Assembly: GCF_002999335.1 (NCBI RefSeq)
Contig: NW_020312173.1
Location: 1 to 55,816, forward strand
Length of the DNA: 55,816 bases
DNA from: Cyclospora cayetanensis
Taxonomy: Eukaryota > Apicomplexa > Conoidasida > Eucoccidiorida > Eimeriidae
Direction: 5' to 3'
The notes below the pieces were generated by a model. That model was not told the DNA's origin and did no database searches. It saw only the letters and a list, made by a program, of their open reading frames with translations. Each line of letters starts with the position of its first letter. Positions within the stretch are counted from its first letter, which is position 1. This document shows, in pieces, positions 36,141 to 46,800 of the stretch. A program made the position numbers and the translations under genes.

Positions 36141-36660
36141 CGGCGCGTATTCGTGACGCCCGAGTTCGCCGACGTGGCACGGCCGCTTGAAGCATATGAC
36201 ACTACCTGGACTCCGCTGCATACGTCCACTGTGGGGCAACTCAAGAAGTGGCTAGTCAAATATACGTTTCACCCAATTTCCGACTCCACCAGACCTGATC
36301 GCCTTGGAGCTACTGCATTAGGCTATGCCTGAGGCTCAGTAGTGGAACGCGACAACGACCGAGCGCTGTTTGACCCAGCTCACGAACTTATTACAGCAGA
36401 AGTACTCCATATCCACCCGAAAGGCTCAGACGTAAGTCAGCGCATGAATACGTGGGGATACGTATTCCCGTGTGCAGAGGCTTATCCCACACAAATCACC
36501 AGTGACCTACTTCCAGCAGTCGAATACTTCTAATCCACTAATAAAACACATGGAGCATTGGCCCAATTTCCTGGACAAATTCCAGAAGCTCATGATCAAC
36601 TATCTGAAAGGCACCCTCTACCAGACTGTGGACGCTCTCGCCGGCCATCCGCACTTTGCC
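36141..36660 (+). pseudogene. decayed reverse transcriptase thumb, RNase H and tether
   Basis: Frame 36,123-36,533 reads FVTPEFADVARPLEA and then QLKKWL. This is the usual 'FI..FA..A.PL' followed by 'F..LK..L' connection. RNase H starts at RPDRLGATALGYA, equivalent to the block with the first catalytic Asp (TDASGYA); the Asp is replaced. A stop at 36,330-36,332 follows. GSVVERDNDR, then an LITAEVLHI segment, fits 'GAVLxQ...' and the 'L..AE..Y' block. After a frame change near 36,531, the frame starting near 36,534 reads HWPNFLDKFQKLMINYLKG and then VDALAGHP. That is the tether ending in the family's 'VADALSR.P'. Loss of the catalytic Asp and the frame breaks make it inactive. Confidence 0.85.
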
Positions 36661-37084
36661 TGTGGTGGAGATGGCCTGAACCTGCTCGTCACTGCTTGCA
36701 TCACTTCCTACGGGTGTATGACCGCCATTACTGCAACCGCTGATGCGCCAGAGCAGCAGAACGGGAATCAGAAAACTCACGTAGCTATTGTGGGGGTGCC
36801 AGCTCACTCAGGGGTTCAAGCGGTCCCCTTCTAAGCTCCCTCATCCCAATCGTCGCCGCCTGATCCAGTGTCACAAATCGAGAGACCAAAGCAGGACACC
36901 GATATGTCCCCCTGCGCCGGAGTGTTCAAGTGCAGGGACGTGATCCCTCAACACCGGTGAAAGGCAGGCCTTAAACCGCGAGGACTTACCTTCTTTGTCC
37001 CTTGATGCTGACCCCATACGAGCTCAAGCTTGGGCTGCTTAATCCAACTGGCCCGACCTCATCGAACCTTCCGAAGTGGTCGAG

Positions 37085-37272
37085 TGGCACAATGGCGAAG
37101 GGGGTCATTCCTACTTTGAATCCAACACAGAAATCACTTCGTCTCAACTCATTCTCTGCGCATTTTCGTATTACATGTGGCACATTTGTGTCCCTCCGCT
37201 ATCTAGGTTCTATGTGTTGTCCGGAGCCATGACCACGTCATTGCCTGCAAATGCCTTGCTTGCAACCGATGT
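37085..37272 (+). pseudogene. integrase N-terminal zinc-binding (HHCC) remnant
   Basis: The frame at 37,076 reads WHNGEGGHSYF, with two His five residues apart as in the H-X-H half of the integrase zinc finger. It continues to SRFYVLSGAM, resembling the conserved 'FYWPGM'. One frame over, DHVIACKCLACNRC supplies a C-X2-C pair (37,252-37,263) as in 'DV..YV..C..CQR'. The distance between the His and Cys pairs is longer than usual in the family, so either a small insertion is present or the His half is fortuitous. Position between RNase H and the integrase core supports the call. Confidence 0.5.
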
Positions 37273-37490
37273 AGTCACGTTAAGCTAGACCTCATCACAA
37301 ATATCCCTTTTGGAATCCGCAACACTATGCAAACTTATTCAACTGTTCATGGGGAGTGCTGTGGCGAGCCTGCAAGGTACTTATTCGGAGGCCAGGCAGC
37401 GTATATCAGCCACCCCGCATTGCTATCAAACGATTCAGTCACTTTAAGCTAGACTTTATCACGGAATCCTTTCCGCAATGACAACAGTTC
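37240..37490 (+). repeat. imperfect ~164-bp-offset duplication inside integrase
   Basis: The block agtcacgttaagctagac at 37,273 recurs as agtcactttaagctagac at 37,437. Weaker matches flank it on both sides, namely 'tgctt.caa.cgat' before and 'atcac', 'ggaatcc', 'ccgcaa' after. In their own frames both copies can be read as the start of an integrase core (KLDLIT and KLDFIT). This suggests that a fragment of about 90 bp was duplicated within the element after or during its decay. Confidence 0.45.
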
Positions 37491-37900
37491 AAATCCCGTT
37501 CAGAACACTGAGTTATAAGACTACGCAGTCTATTTTGATTATCAAGGCTACTTCAACAGCGAATACGCTTCAATTGGTCGCATCTGGCCCATTTCGATTT
37601 CATGGGGTTTCAAAAATCCTTTTTGATCGGGGCCCATGATGTCAATCTGACAAGTGGGAGCGTCTATGCCAGCGTTTGAAAGTTAAGCGGGTGGTGGCAC
37701 CCTCACTTCACCTTCTAAGGGACGGTGAACAGAATGCATGGACAAATGCTGCGGAGTTTGATTCTTCAATCCGATGAGAGCGAGTGTCAGATCGTGCCTC
37801 TCGCTCGTGCGGTCACGTAGAGTACCACCGGTGACCAGTGAGTACCATACTACGGCATCACGAATCAACATGCTTGGGAGCGTCGCACCAACACTCACGC
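37440..37900 (+). pseudogene. decayed Ty3/gypsy integrase catalytic core
   Basis: At 37,443 the frame reads FKLDFITESFPQ, the 'ISLDFITxLP' start of the core, with its catalytic Asp at 37,452-37,454. After a frame change it reads GPFRFHGVSKILFDRGP, matching 'VFRFHGVPxSIxSDRGP'. The second catalytic Asp is at 37,625-37,627 and a stop is at 37,637-37,639. Then LCQRLKVKRVVAPSLHLL and DGEQNAWTN match 'LCxxLGIKxxxSxxYHPQxDGQTERxN'. The D-to-E spacing of 35 residues is exactly kept, but the glutamate position (37,733-37,735) is Asn. A further stop follows after DSSIR. Near 37,827-37,900, EYHTTASRINMLGSVAP resembles the 'LxEFAYNxxxHSSTGxSPF' block one frame over. Confidence 0.9.
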
Positions 37901-38031
37901 CAATTGACCAGGTTCTATAGGCAACTGTGTGAGCCAACCTAGAGTCATGTTCTTTATGCGAAATGACAGCAAAAGCTTTGAGCTGATTTCGGGCTAGGGA
38001 AGTTGAGTTTACTATCGGTGGCGAAGTGTGG

Positions 38032-38200
38032 TGTAGTACCCCCAAACTCTCGGGTGTGTCCATCTGCTCTAAGCTTGGGTCGTGTTGCTGCGGACCAATT
38101 TTGATATTCTAGTGGGTTCGCACGGTTGCCAACAGCGGTGCCTTACCACCGAGACAGGCACCACGATGTTCACCGCATCGCCATGCATGAGAGCTCGATT
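38032..38200 (+). pseudogene. integrase C-terminal GPY/F domain remnant
   Basis: The frame at 38,032 reads EVWCSTPKLSGVS, equivalent to 'VLLSTKNLxL'. It continues to SKLGSCCCGPILIF, equivalent to 'KLxPRxxGPFxI', and after a stop at 38,110-38,112 to WVRTVANSGALPP, equivalent to 'xVGxVAYxLxLPP'. One frame over, HHDVHRIAMHE fits the 'IHDVFHVSLL' that ends this domain. This module is characteristic of Ty3/gypsy integrases. No chromodomain is seen after it, so assignment to the chromovirus branch is not supported. Confidence 0.8.
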
Positions 38201-38210
38201 AGGCGACATT

Positions 38211-38760
38211 CAAGCGACGTTCCAAGAGCCAGCGGTTGATCAGCTCTACATTCGGGACACCACAAGGCAGGCATCAGCCATCTAAGGAGTGGACTAAACT
38301 ATTACGGATAAGAGTAAGGGTGACTCCTCTCGGTATCTGCGCAAATGACGCGGCAAGCCAGAGGACCACGCTACCTGGAAACAGACCCAAACTAACAAAT
38401 TGCCGGCTTTCCTCCGCGCCTGGCAGCGCAACCGACTCAAACGGCCCCGACAGGCAACAGCAGGCTCTGCCAGTTTTCCAGAGGTAAGGGTCATGGGAGG
38501 AGAGCAATTGGTTAGATCATCGCAGCCGCTTCACGGACCTACAAAAATTGTTATGGCGAGCAAGCTCTAATGGCGTAAATTTACTTGGACGGCAACTGGA
38601 GAGGCAAATCCCGAGGACCCACAATGATCCCTGCAAGATACACGGAGGACGACGCCCTTGAAGGAAACTTGCAGTTTGCCCCGCTGACGGGTAACGCGAC
38701 GGTCACCAGGGGGCCAGGGCTCCTTGGTAGACGAATGAAAGTGTAGTGCAGGACACTACC
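38211..38760. other. probable 3' end of the fossil element, LTR not identified
   Basis: The G+C-rich composition of the element continues to about 38,760 and then drops. By position this should hold the 3' non-coding tail and a 3' LTR. I could not find a matching direct repeat upstream of 34 kb by eye. A purine-rich run, ccagggggccagggct near 38,706, is a weak polypurine-tract candidate. Confidence 0.3.
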
Positions 38761-41700
38761 TTAGCAAGATTTTAGCAGAGAAATACAGACATAGACAAAT
38801 ACTTGCAAACAGAAAGGGGCTCAAACATACAAACGCTACGCCTTGGCTACAAGTGCGCGACATGGCCTCCGTGGGGCGTAAACGAGAGGCACAATGTATT
38901 ACCTTCAGGAGCCGGTCTAGTGGATGACTCTGAGGTCTAGAGCTAGAAAACTGATTTTCTCGTGAACGGCACAAAATGCTCCGCCACTTAGTGCTCTCTC
39001 CATATCAACAACCTACCTGCAGTAGTGTAAGTGTGCGCCCAACAGACGTCGAATAAAATGCAGCGCTTCCCGACCGCCCACCCAGAATGTAAGCGCGCCT
39101 TCTGCAAAGTAGCGCCAGCTAAAAGTAGTAGCCCCCACAATTGAAATCTGTTGTCTCTTGAGCTGCTAGTGGCAGGCAAGCTAGCAGGAGAAATGCTGCC
39201 GGACAGTGCGATTTGTTTAAGAGTATAGCAGTGCCATGGTTAAGTCTCACGGCCATAGTCGATGGCATTGCCATTCAGCACAGCATACAGTTTTTCATCG
39301 GCTGTTTCAAAGACGTTGCGTAGCCATCAGCTTAGCTGCTCTACCATCTTCATGCAATGCGTTTACCACGCTTATCAAATGCAGATGCGGGTTGCACAAA
39401 GCGTTCAATGCTTCTTTGTGTATAGAATGCGGGCTGACATTGCTGCTTTCCTTTAAGGGACACTACCAGCACGGCGATCACTGGCACTGCAGTCAGGGGA
39501 GAGCCTTATTAACCTGTGCATTGTGTAGCTGCCCGCAAACATGGATGCACCTGGTGAAGTCCAATAGAAGGCCTGTTTCATTGTTTGGAGTTTGGTGAGT
39601 GTGTAAATGTCTGAGCGGCAGATCTAGTAAAAACTGTAATATGCTCGGTACCGAGCCAGGTAGTCATGATTTAACAACCGGGGATCATCCAGAAAAGGTT
39701 TCGGTACTAGCTCTCAGCGATTTGAAGGTGTAGCGTAGTCGGTGGACGTTTGGCGGTAGGTGTTTGTCACAACTGTCCATATGGGCTCATGAGCGTTTCA
39801 CCCTGCTGGATGGTTTGCCAGCTTGTTGAAACGAATGCATATCTCATGAGTGGCATGTAGCAAGTCTGCCTGCCTCATGCACTGCGTTTGATGTACTCGA
39901 TAGCTTCTTTTCCGTTCTGCCCTCAATTCGCATACCCGGTGGCTTTCCCTCTTATATAAAACAACGCATCTGCTAACAGGTGAACAAGCAGCCAGCGTAC
40001 CGTAAAGGGATTACTGTTACGCATTCCAGGGCTGGGTAGGTAGGGTATGCCAGACATAGGACGAGGTGTATTCAGTAAGCATCACTTACAGTGATTTTTT
40101 AGTTATTTGAGAGAAACTGCACCAGCATTAACTGCTCTACGGCTTGCAAAGGGTACATCTGTGAGGATGAAAAACTGCAGCTAAGCACGAAACAAAAACT
40201 TCTGCGCGCCGTTGCATCGAGAACGCTTATCAAGCTTGCATTTTGGGGCTTCGAGGCAGGCACTATCAGGTTGGTGCTCACTCCACTTCCAAAAGTGACA
40301 AATACCGACCATATTGCTGACTGCAGAGGCAGTGTCGATTGGGCATGCGACCTTTGGTTACAACAGAGCTCCTATTGTTATAGTAGACGTACTCGCTTGA
40401 AGAATTGAGATTTGACGAATGGCGGACAAAGCACTACGGGCCGCGCGTAAGTTGGCTGCAGTCTGATGAAGATTTCGCAGTGCCAAGATCCATTTGCTGT
40501 CAGCAAATTGCGAGGCGAGCTCTGTAGAGGTGTACAACAGCGATGGAGGGAGGGAAGGCTTGTGGAGTCAAAGAACAAATGCGAAGCGTGTGTCAGATTT
40601 CTGTTAAGAGTGAGCAGAGCTCTCGGCTGCCAAATCGCTTTGTACCGTGCCATAAAACCGATCAGGCGGCTATGGCGGCGTGCCTTTATACCTAGAGGTT
40701 CTTTGGAAGAAAGCAAAGTGTTTCTTGATACGCAGGAGGGGCGGTAAAGACCTTAAACGTTTTGCTCTGCCCACCAGAACCACTGACGATCAAAGTCGTT
40801 ATTCAGGTGCTGTTGAATCACGGGGCAGAAGGTGTAATGTGTAAGACCCTTTTAAGATGATTCCTTCTGCTCCAGGCTGCAGCATTTCCATGGTACGGAA
40901 CTGGGAGATCTCGAAGTCTAGGCATTCGGTGTCGTTTCAAGATTTTCATCAGGTGACTTTGAATAATTCTAGGGAGGTGCCTATAGAACTACTATTAACA
41001 AGCTGTGCCTCCCTCATACGTCAACCCTAAAGCGTTGCCCTGCACAAGAACATGCTATGCGTCTGTGTGTGAAGACTCCCCAGCGGCACGTTTAGGTGCC
41101 TAGGCCTCATTGACATGCTGCAGGTATCTTACGCAAAAACAGCATCAATCGCAAACATCGCAGCCTTCCGAAAATCTATAGACAGCCTGTATCTAGTTGA
41201 AAACCTATGCGAGTTCTCTTTCGGGAGTTGTTTATGGGTAAGAGCCATCACGCAGCTAATTGCATAGATTCCTGCTCTAGAAGAGTAATTTTTTGCATTG
41301 CGCCACACAGATCAAGCAACAGACCGACACTACATACCTGCATGCATTGTATGAACCAGGAATCAGGTGTCACGGAGAGCCGTGCAATCCTTGACAGCAA
41401 CAGTCTCGATTTTGTGTACCGGCAAGCCCCGACGTCTTCAACCTTCTAGTAAGCATTCTTTCAAAAACATCCGTTTTCATGCTTCCCCTCGATGTTTGTA
41501 TGAGTGTGTAGTCGACTATGGGCTTACCTATTTAAATCCAGACACATTTTACTTCATGCGAAGAGAATCAGTAAATCTGGTTAAAACAGGGGGCGGATAT
41601 GTAGACAGTCCATTTTTGTCGACGGCGCCACACACAGTCGGCGTGGCTCGATGCGGAGATCTTCTGGTTAGGAAAAGGAGGTTGCCTTTTGTATGAAATG

Positions 41701-41851
41701 TCCAGCTTTTAAAGTACTGGAAGGACCCACAATATGGTCTCAGCAGCACAATGCTCTGGCATATCCCAGTTACTTTGCAGCTAGATAGGGTAGTAGGTTA
41801 CCGGGTATTCCCAACTCGGTTCACCTCATATTCCATCTTAATATGTGCAAC
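38761..41851. other. non-coding stretch, no gene recognised
   Basis: Open frames reach about 120 codons, for example 39,236-39,598 plus, and an overlapping pair at 40,378-40,747 on both strands. None has a recognisable motif or a convincing neighbour. No RNA gene or repeat structure was seen. Confidence 0.5.
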
Positions 41852-42161
41852 CCCTTGTGTATTATGTATAACTGTGGAACCACAGCTCTCTTGATAATTT
41901 ACACATTGGTATTTGGCGTACGTAATAGATTTTTGAGATCACTGAATGCAACGTGCTTCGTGGCTACTCTATTTATAAGTGGTTGCTTGCATATACATGC
42001 TTGGTACCCTTGTGTATTATGTATAACTGTGGAATCACAGCTCTCTTGATAATTTACACATTGGTATTTGGCGTACGTAATAGATTTTTGAGATCACTGA
42101 ATGCAACGTGCTTCGTGGCTACTCTATTTATAAGTGGTTGCTTGCATATACATGCTTGGTA
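41852..42161. repeat. 155-bp tandem duplication, two copies
   Basis: Copy one is 41,852-42,006 and copy two is 42,007-42,161. They abut directly, both start cccttgtgtatt and end gcttggta. One mismatch was seen (c at 41,880, t at 42,035). The unit is AT-richer than its surroundings. Because 155 is not a multiple of three, any frame read through it changes phase between copies, which argues against coding function. The near-identity implies a recent event. Confidence 0.95.
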
Positions 42162-43575
42162 TGACCTGTTGCTTTGCTGCAGTTAAGGACTGTTGAAAAT
42201 GGCAGGGAAATTTTTTCGACACCCACGCGTACGTATATGGTGCCGAGAGCGAACCGCAGTAATAGAAATGCGAACATCAGTCAGTAAGAGAGCATCTGAT
42301 CTATTTCATATTTAAATGAAAGAATACCAGTCATGTATCCTCGCAATCGTCATACGAGGAAAATAATCGTAATTGCTCGTTTGATGGTAATTGCTTGAAG
42401 TCAGTATGTTGCAGTTTGCAAAGATACTGGCACCAGGCGTCGGTAAGAGCTCGCGCCTGTTTCTATTTGCAGCTGTACCTAATGAGGTCTCTCGACAGGA
42501 GCACCTGCGTGCAGGGCAGTAGCCGATGATGGGACAATGGCACCACTGAATTTCTCAAGAACAAATGCTCAAAACAATTCTGCTGCACTTGTTGTTCACA
42601 GGAAGGTCAAAGCAAACGCAGTAGAATGCACATGCTTGTGACATTTGAATTCATCTACTTCGTTATGTACATCTTCACATTATGAGGAATTTTTTTTTAA
42701 AGTGGCTGTTCGGAGTGCAGCGTGGCTTGTTTACAGATCAGTTACTCTGAATGATTGAAGGTGGAAGCCTAGCTTCACATTAATATTCTGACAAATCCAT
42801 GGCGCTTGGAGGCAGTTGATTGAGCAGCAAAGAGGTTGTGCACGGAGGTTTAGAGATATGGTGAATGTATCAGGGTATGCTGTGCCAGGAAATACTTCTA
42901 TCTGTTTTGCTGTACGGTACAATTCTCGGTATGTGAGTTCCTGCTGATAAAAAGCTTGAATACTTTTTCCTGAACAGCATACAAAATAAAATATTACTAG
43001 TGCACAATTCACATTATGGAAGATGGAGGACGAGCGCTTTCAATGAAGGCAGCCGATGCACGGTGATTGTTCTCATTGCTGATTTCTAGCATCTCTCTAC
43101 ATGGGTGTCATGCTTTGATCAAGCCGCCTAGTGTGAGCTGTGTGACTCTGAATTTGTCCCATGCATTTGCCCACATTCCACAGTGATGCACAGGCCCTGT
43201 CACACACACGATGCACTGATGCACACATGAGTCAACTCCCTGCATTTTTAGAATGTGTTAAAGTTTTATCTAAGTTTCGTAACCTATAGATTCTGCAGGC
43301 GTCGCTAGAAGTAGCCAACAACGGCTTTTGAAAAGCTTAAAATGCTGCCATTTCTGGCTGGTAGGCATTGCATGATGTAAGCCGCGCGTTGCCTCTTACA
43401 TAATTGGTGTGTCGTCCCTATTAGACCTTCCCATTCTGCCATCTAAGCACTAATGCGTGAGTATCTACATAAAAGACATGAGACATTTACCTGCTCAAGC
43501 CACTGTGAGTTGGATTAGAGACTAAGTATTTTCCAGACTATAGTACTACTACAATGCACGTTACTGGCATTGATT
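42162..43575. other. non-coding stretch, no gene recognised
   Basis: This stretch is AT-rich and contains only short open frames (longest 93 codons, 42,731-43,012 minus). No motif, RNA gene or repeat was recognised. Confidence 0.5.
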
Positions 43576-43598
43576 TGTGTGTGTGTGTGTATGTGTGT
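43576..43598. repeat. short TG microsatellite
   Basis: A run of TG dinucleotides is interrupted once by an A. It is about 23 bp long. Confidence 0.9.
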
Positions 43599-43723
43599 CA
43601 GTGCATAAAGTTCCAAATGTAGCCCTTCCCTCAGATCTTTGGTGGTGTTTTTACGGGAGTATATTTTGGGGAAGGTGTTTTGGCGACTGGGATTGACCTA
43701 TGGAAATTTAATACCTTGAAATG

Positions 43724-43829
43724 CCTCAATCAGAAGTATGCGTTTGTCGTGTTATTCCTGGGCAAGGGCCATGCTAGTCGTCTTTGTATCGTTCCAACTT
43801 TATCGAATGTCACTTCCACAGGAGGCCAC
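43724..43829 (-). ncRNA. U6 snRNA-like sequence, divergent or pseudogene
   Basis: On the minus strand 43,741-43,812 follows the U6 core. It reads GATAAAGTTGGAACGATAC, then ACAAAGA, then CTAGCATGGCCCTTGCCCAG, then AATAACACGACAAA. The standard is TTGGAACGATACAGAGA...TTAGCATGGCCCCTGCGCAAGGATGACACGCAAA. The catalytic AGC triad is present, and the internal stem-loop can still form (CCT with AGG). Counting back the usual 32 nt places the 5' end at 43,829, where GTG and GAC can form an imperfect 5' hairpin. Two features argue against function. The near-invariant ACAGAGA box, which pairs with the 5' splice site, reads ACAAAGA. There is also no oligo-T terminator after the 3' end. U6 homology is strong; activity is doubtful. 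A T/A-rich TTTTTTAAAAC lies about 70 bp upstream, farther than a normal U6 TATA box. Confidence 0.7.
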
Positions 43830-46800
43830 CCTATGACGCCATACTTGTTATTGCTTGGCGAAGAAACACTCCCCGCATCACTAGTTTGTTTTAAAAAAGT
43901 GAACTGCCTAAAGTTTGGGAACAGCAAGCACGTAGCCCGCATCCATTTAATGTAAATAGTGGAATGTGGGCTTTAAAAACATTACCATTCCATGCGACAG
44001 CCTAGGTTCGACTACAGACACTAGTGCTTAGTCTGCGCCTGGTGGTTTCTCTTCTGGCTGCTTTGGGTGTATTAGTACACGTAAAGGATTACTAATTTCA
44101 AGTAAGGCACCCTTGGAAACAGCCAAAGAGTACTAGGTTTTGTTCATGAAGGTATCACACAATTTCTTATCAAAGTATCGATATGTAACCCTGTTTCCGG
44201 TTATGCTTACCTTCCGGCTTTGTCATAATGTTTCAACTGCCCATGCACCCCGTCCCTAGCCTGTTCTTTAGAACCATAAATTTTCAGGAGGTTGCGTCTG
44301 GGAAAACTGTTCCACAAGATCTTAGAGCTAATTGAGCTTCTGCAGAGTAATCGGTATTGGATGCCGGGTTACGGTAAGTTCAAAATTTACTGTCGGCATA
44401 GGCACTAGCACACTTTTCCCTGTCTTGCCTTACGTTGCCGCCAGCTGCACACATAATGAAGTAAACTAGTGTTTACCCTCTGCTGTTGATCCATGTCACG
44501 TCCCTTCCTGAAGTTCATTGTCTGTTTTGTACTGGTCGGGTACAGCCGATAGGGCATTCTGCCTGTCCCTTATTTATATTACACACAAAGGGTCACATCA
44601 CATGTGTTTTAGCTCCGCATACCAAGAAGTAGCAGCCACAGTGAGTGCAAAAAGTAGGACATTTACGTAAGCGTTTGGCTGTGGATGAACCTCGTTGCCC
44701 CATTGCGAGAACAGCAATTTTTAAATGTTTTCTTGTGTTCGATATTGTCCATTTTTTGACTGAGTGGCTGTGTTCCTTGAATGAGTGATGGTATATAGCG
44801 GAGTATCTGATGCCTCTGTGTCTTTTTCTTTTATTCTGTAACCTCAAAAGATAAGGATATTTTTGTGAGTAAAGTATACAACGGTATCCATAGACGGTAT
44901 GCAGTGCAATTTTCCACACCACTCTTTTCGTCTAGTGTGGCAGCTAGTATGAATGTGCCGTCGTAATCATGCGTAAGGCATAAGAACGGAGAACCGGGCT
45001 CTGCGGTCACTGTGGGTGTGTAAAACATGGTTTACACCTAAAAGTCATGTCGCTGTGTGTGCTTGCAACCAGCGTGGGGCAGCTGTCTTATAGGTTGACA
45101 GCCCGGCGGGGTTGAGCCCTAATTGTTCTCCAGAATCAGATAGCACTAAGGCTACTGTCTCGTGCAGGCTAAGGAGAAAAGTATATCGATTTGTTCAGTG
45201 ACAGTTTTTGTGAATACATTGATAGGTCTGCTGGAAAGAGATTAAAGGCCGTGCTACAAGAAACGTGGCTCTTGGTTAACTTAGGAACTCGCTGGATGAA
45301 TGGGAGGACGAGTTATGATATAAAGATATACCGGAATCTTTTATTTCGTCGATGTTTGCGGCTGAACCCATATTGTTAGCGTGTATGTATGGTCATTTTA
45401 AACTAGTGCAATGAGTAACTAGCTGTTTCTGCCTGCTTTGCCCAGTTAGACTGCAGCACCTGTGCTAAAGAGAGAAATGGGGATGGCCTCGAGTAACGTG
45501 CCAAGCTACATCAGATCTTCTGATATCTATGTTCCGGTAAACTAGGGGGTCGTGATGCACATGCGTTAATCAAATGGTCGTATTTAAAAACATGGGGGCA
45601 AGTAGAACGTGGAATGTATAGCACAGCACCTGCAGTTACTGGTGACCTTCCTGCTAAAATGTCTGTTGATTAGCGCCAACGATGAAATGCGCTTCAAAGA
45701 GATTCTGCAGGTTCCTATGATATTTTCGGCGTCCTTGCTTTTAATTCCAGAAATTTCTATTTATTCTACGGTCACTACCAATTTAAATTGCGGTTGAGGG
45801 AGCTTCCCCCAAACCGCTTGCAAGCCAGTATTATCGTGATCTCGAAGGCTTCTTTGAGCGAACGCCGTGGAAATGTTTCAACAAGTCATTTTGACGTGGT
45901 GGAAGTCTCTGTGTAGTGTGTAAGATTTGCCTTGCCAGAGGTTTGCTGAGACAGCGTGTTGGCTAGCACGGGCAGTGTAAATTTCTCGTGAAGGGATGAA
46001 GGAATCTGACCATTATTACCCCTATATTCTCCATCTGCAGTCTTGGTGCCTGTTTCACATAGCAAGAATCGTCATCCCCCCTGACGTGGGACTATGTCTT
46101 CCTATTGTAGGTCACAATGTAACATGCAGTCGCGGCGAAGCCTTAAACTTCGACATTGCATGAAATTGGGGTGGTTTTCTTTGCTGGTTGGTAAATATAA
46201 AGGAGTAAGCTTTTGGTACAGCTTTTGCACAACAACGTATGAGCTGATATCTCTAAGCACATACAAGTTAGCTGCTTTTGAGTCATTGATAAGCTGACTG
46301 CTGTCCCCCGATTTTCCGTCCAGCTAGCTGTGCTCCGAATGACTTTTTATGCTTGAAGCTCGTGATTTGTGCGTTGAACACCGCGAATACCCTTTTCTAC
46401 TCTGCCGGCGAGCTCATGTTCGAGTAGAATGGAGAAGCAAAGAAAACAAATTAAAACGTCTTCTTCTTTACAGATTCTAATAGCTTGCATCCTTCGCACG
46501 AAAATTGCAGATGCATGAATTTGTACATTTTAAAAAAGAAGCCATTTGGATGCTACAAGCGGAAGTCTAGGCATGTCCGTACTTTTTGGTACTAGTGTGA
46601 TCATTGGGGATGTAGCCGGTAGTGATAGTGCAAGCCTGCACGAGTGGCGTATAGTAGCTTTAGAAATTACTTCAAATAAACTTGGGAGCTGATTTAGAGA
46701 GGCAGAGCATATTTGAAAGCCTGAGTTGCAGATTCCATGTTGAAAACAGCAAACCATCAAGCGCTCCAGGGCCCATGTGTGAAAATTAGTGGGTACAAAA

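Larger units (their letters stand above)
34100..38210 (+). mobile_element. fossil Ty3/gypsy-type LTR retrotransposon (boundaries approximate)
   Basis: Pol domains appear in the Ty3/gypsy order on the plus strand: reverse transcriptase (about 35,580-36,120), RNase H and tether (36,141-36,660), integrase zinc region (about 37,085-37,272), integrase core (37,440-37,900) and GPY/F domain (38,032-38,200). RNase H before integrase separates Ty3/gypsy from copia. Each domain keeps family motifs, but the reading frame is interrupted by at least five in-frame stops and several frameshifts. The element is therefore long dead. It is richer in G and C than the DNA around it. A possible gag zinc knuckle lies at 34,157-34,198. 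No chromodomain, protease, LTR, primer-binding site or target-site duplication was found by eye, so the true ends are unknown. Confidence 0.9.

Noticed and set aside
36780..36840. 'ggggttcaagcggtcc' as a tRNA T-arm (B box).
   Set aside because: The stem does not close, no A box or acceptor stem is present at the right distance, and it lies inside the retrotransposon.
37002..37070. 'LMLTPYELKLG' as the integrase 'TPFEL..G' block.
   Set aside because: It lies before the integrase zinc region and core, so its position is wrong. The true equivalent is near 37,850-37,900.
37683..38063. 126-codon minus-strand open frame.
   Set aside because: It is antisense to the integrase core and C-terminal region of the fossil element, which explain the sequence better.
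41953..42162. Frame in the 155-bp repeat ending 'LFISGCLHIHAWY' as a mitochondrial cytochrome b insertion.
   Set aside because: The resemblance to the 'LHA...LHI' heme region is short, the spacing is off by one, and no further mitochondrial similarity surrounds it.
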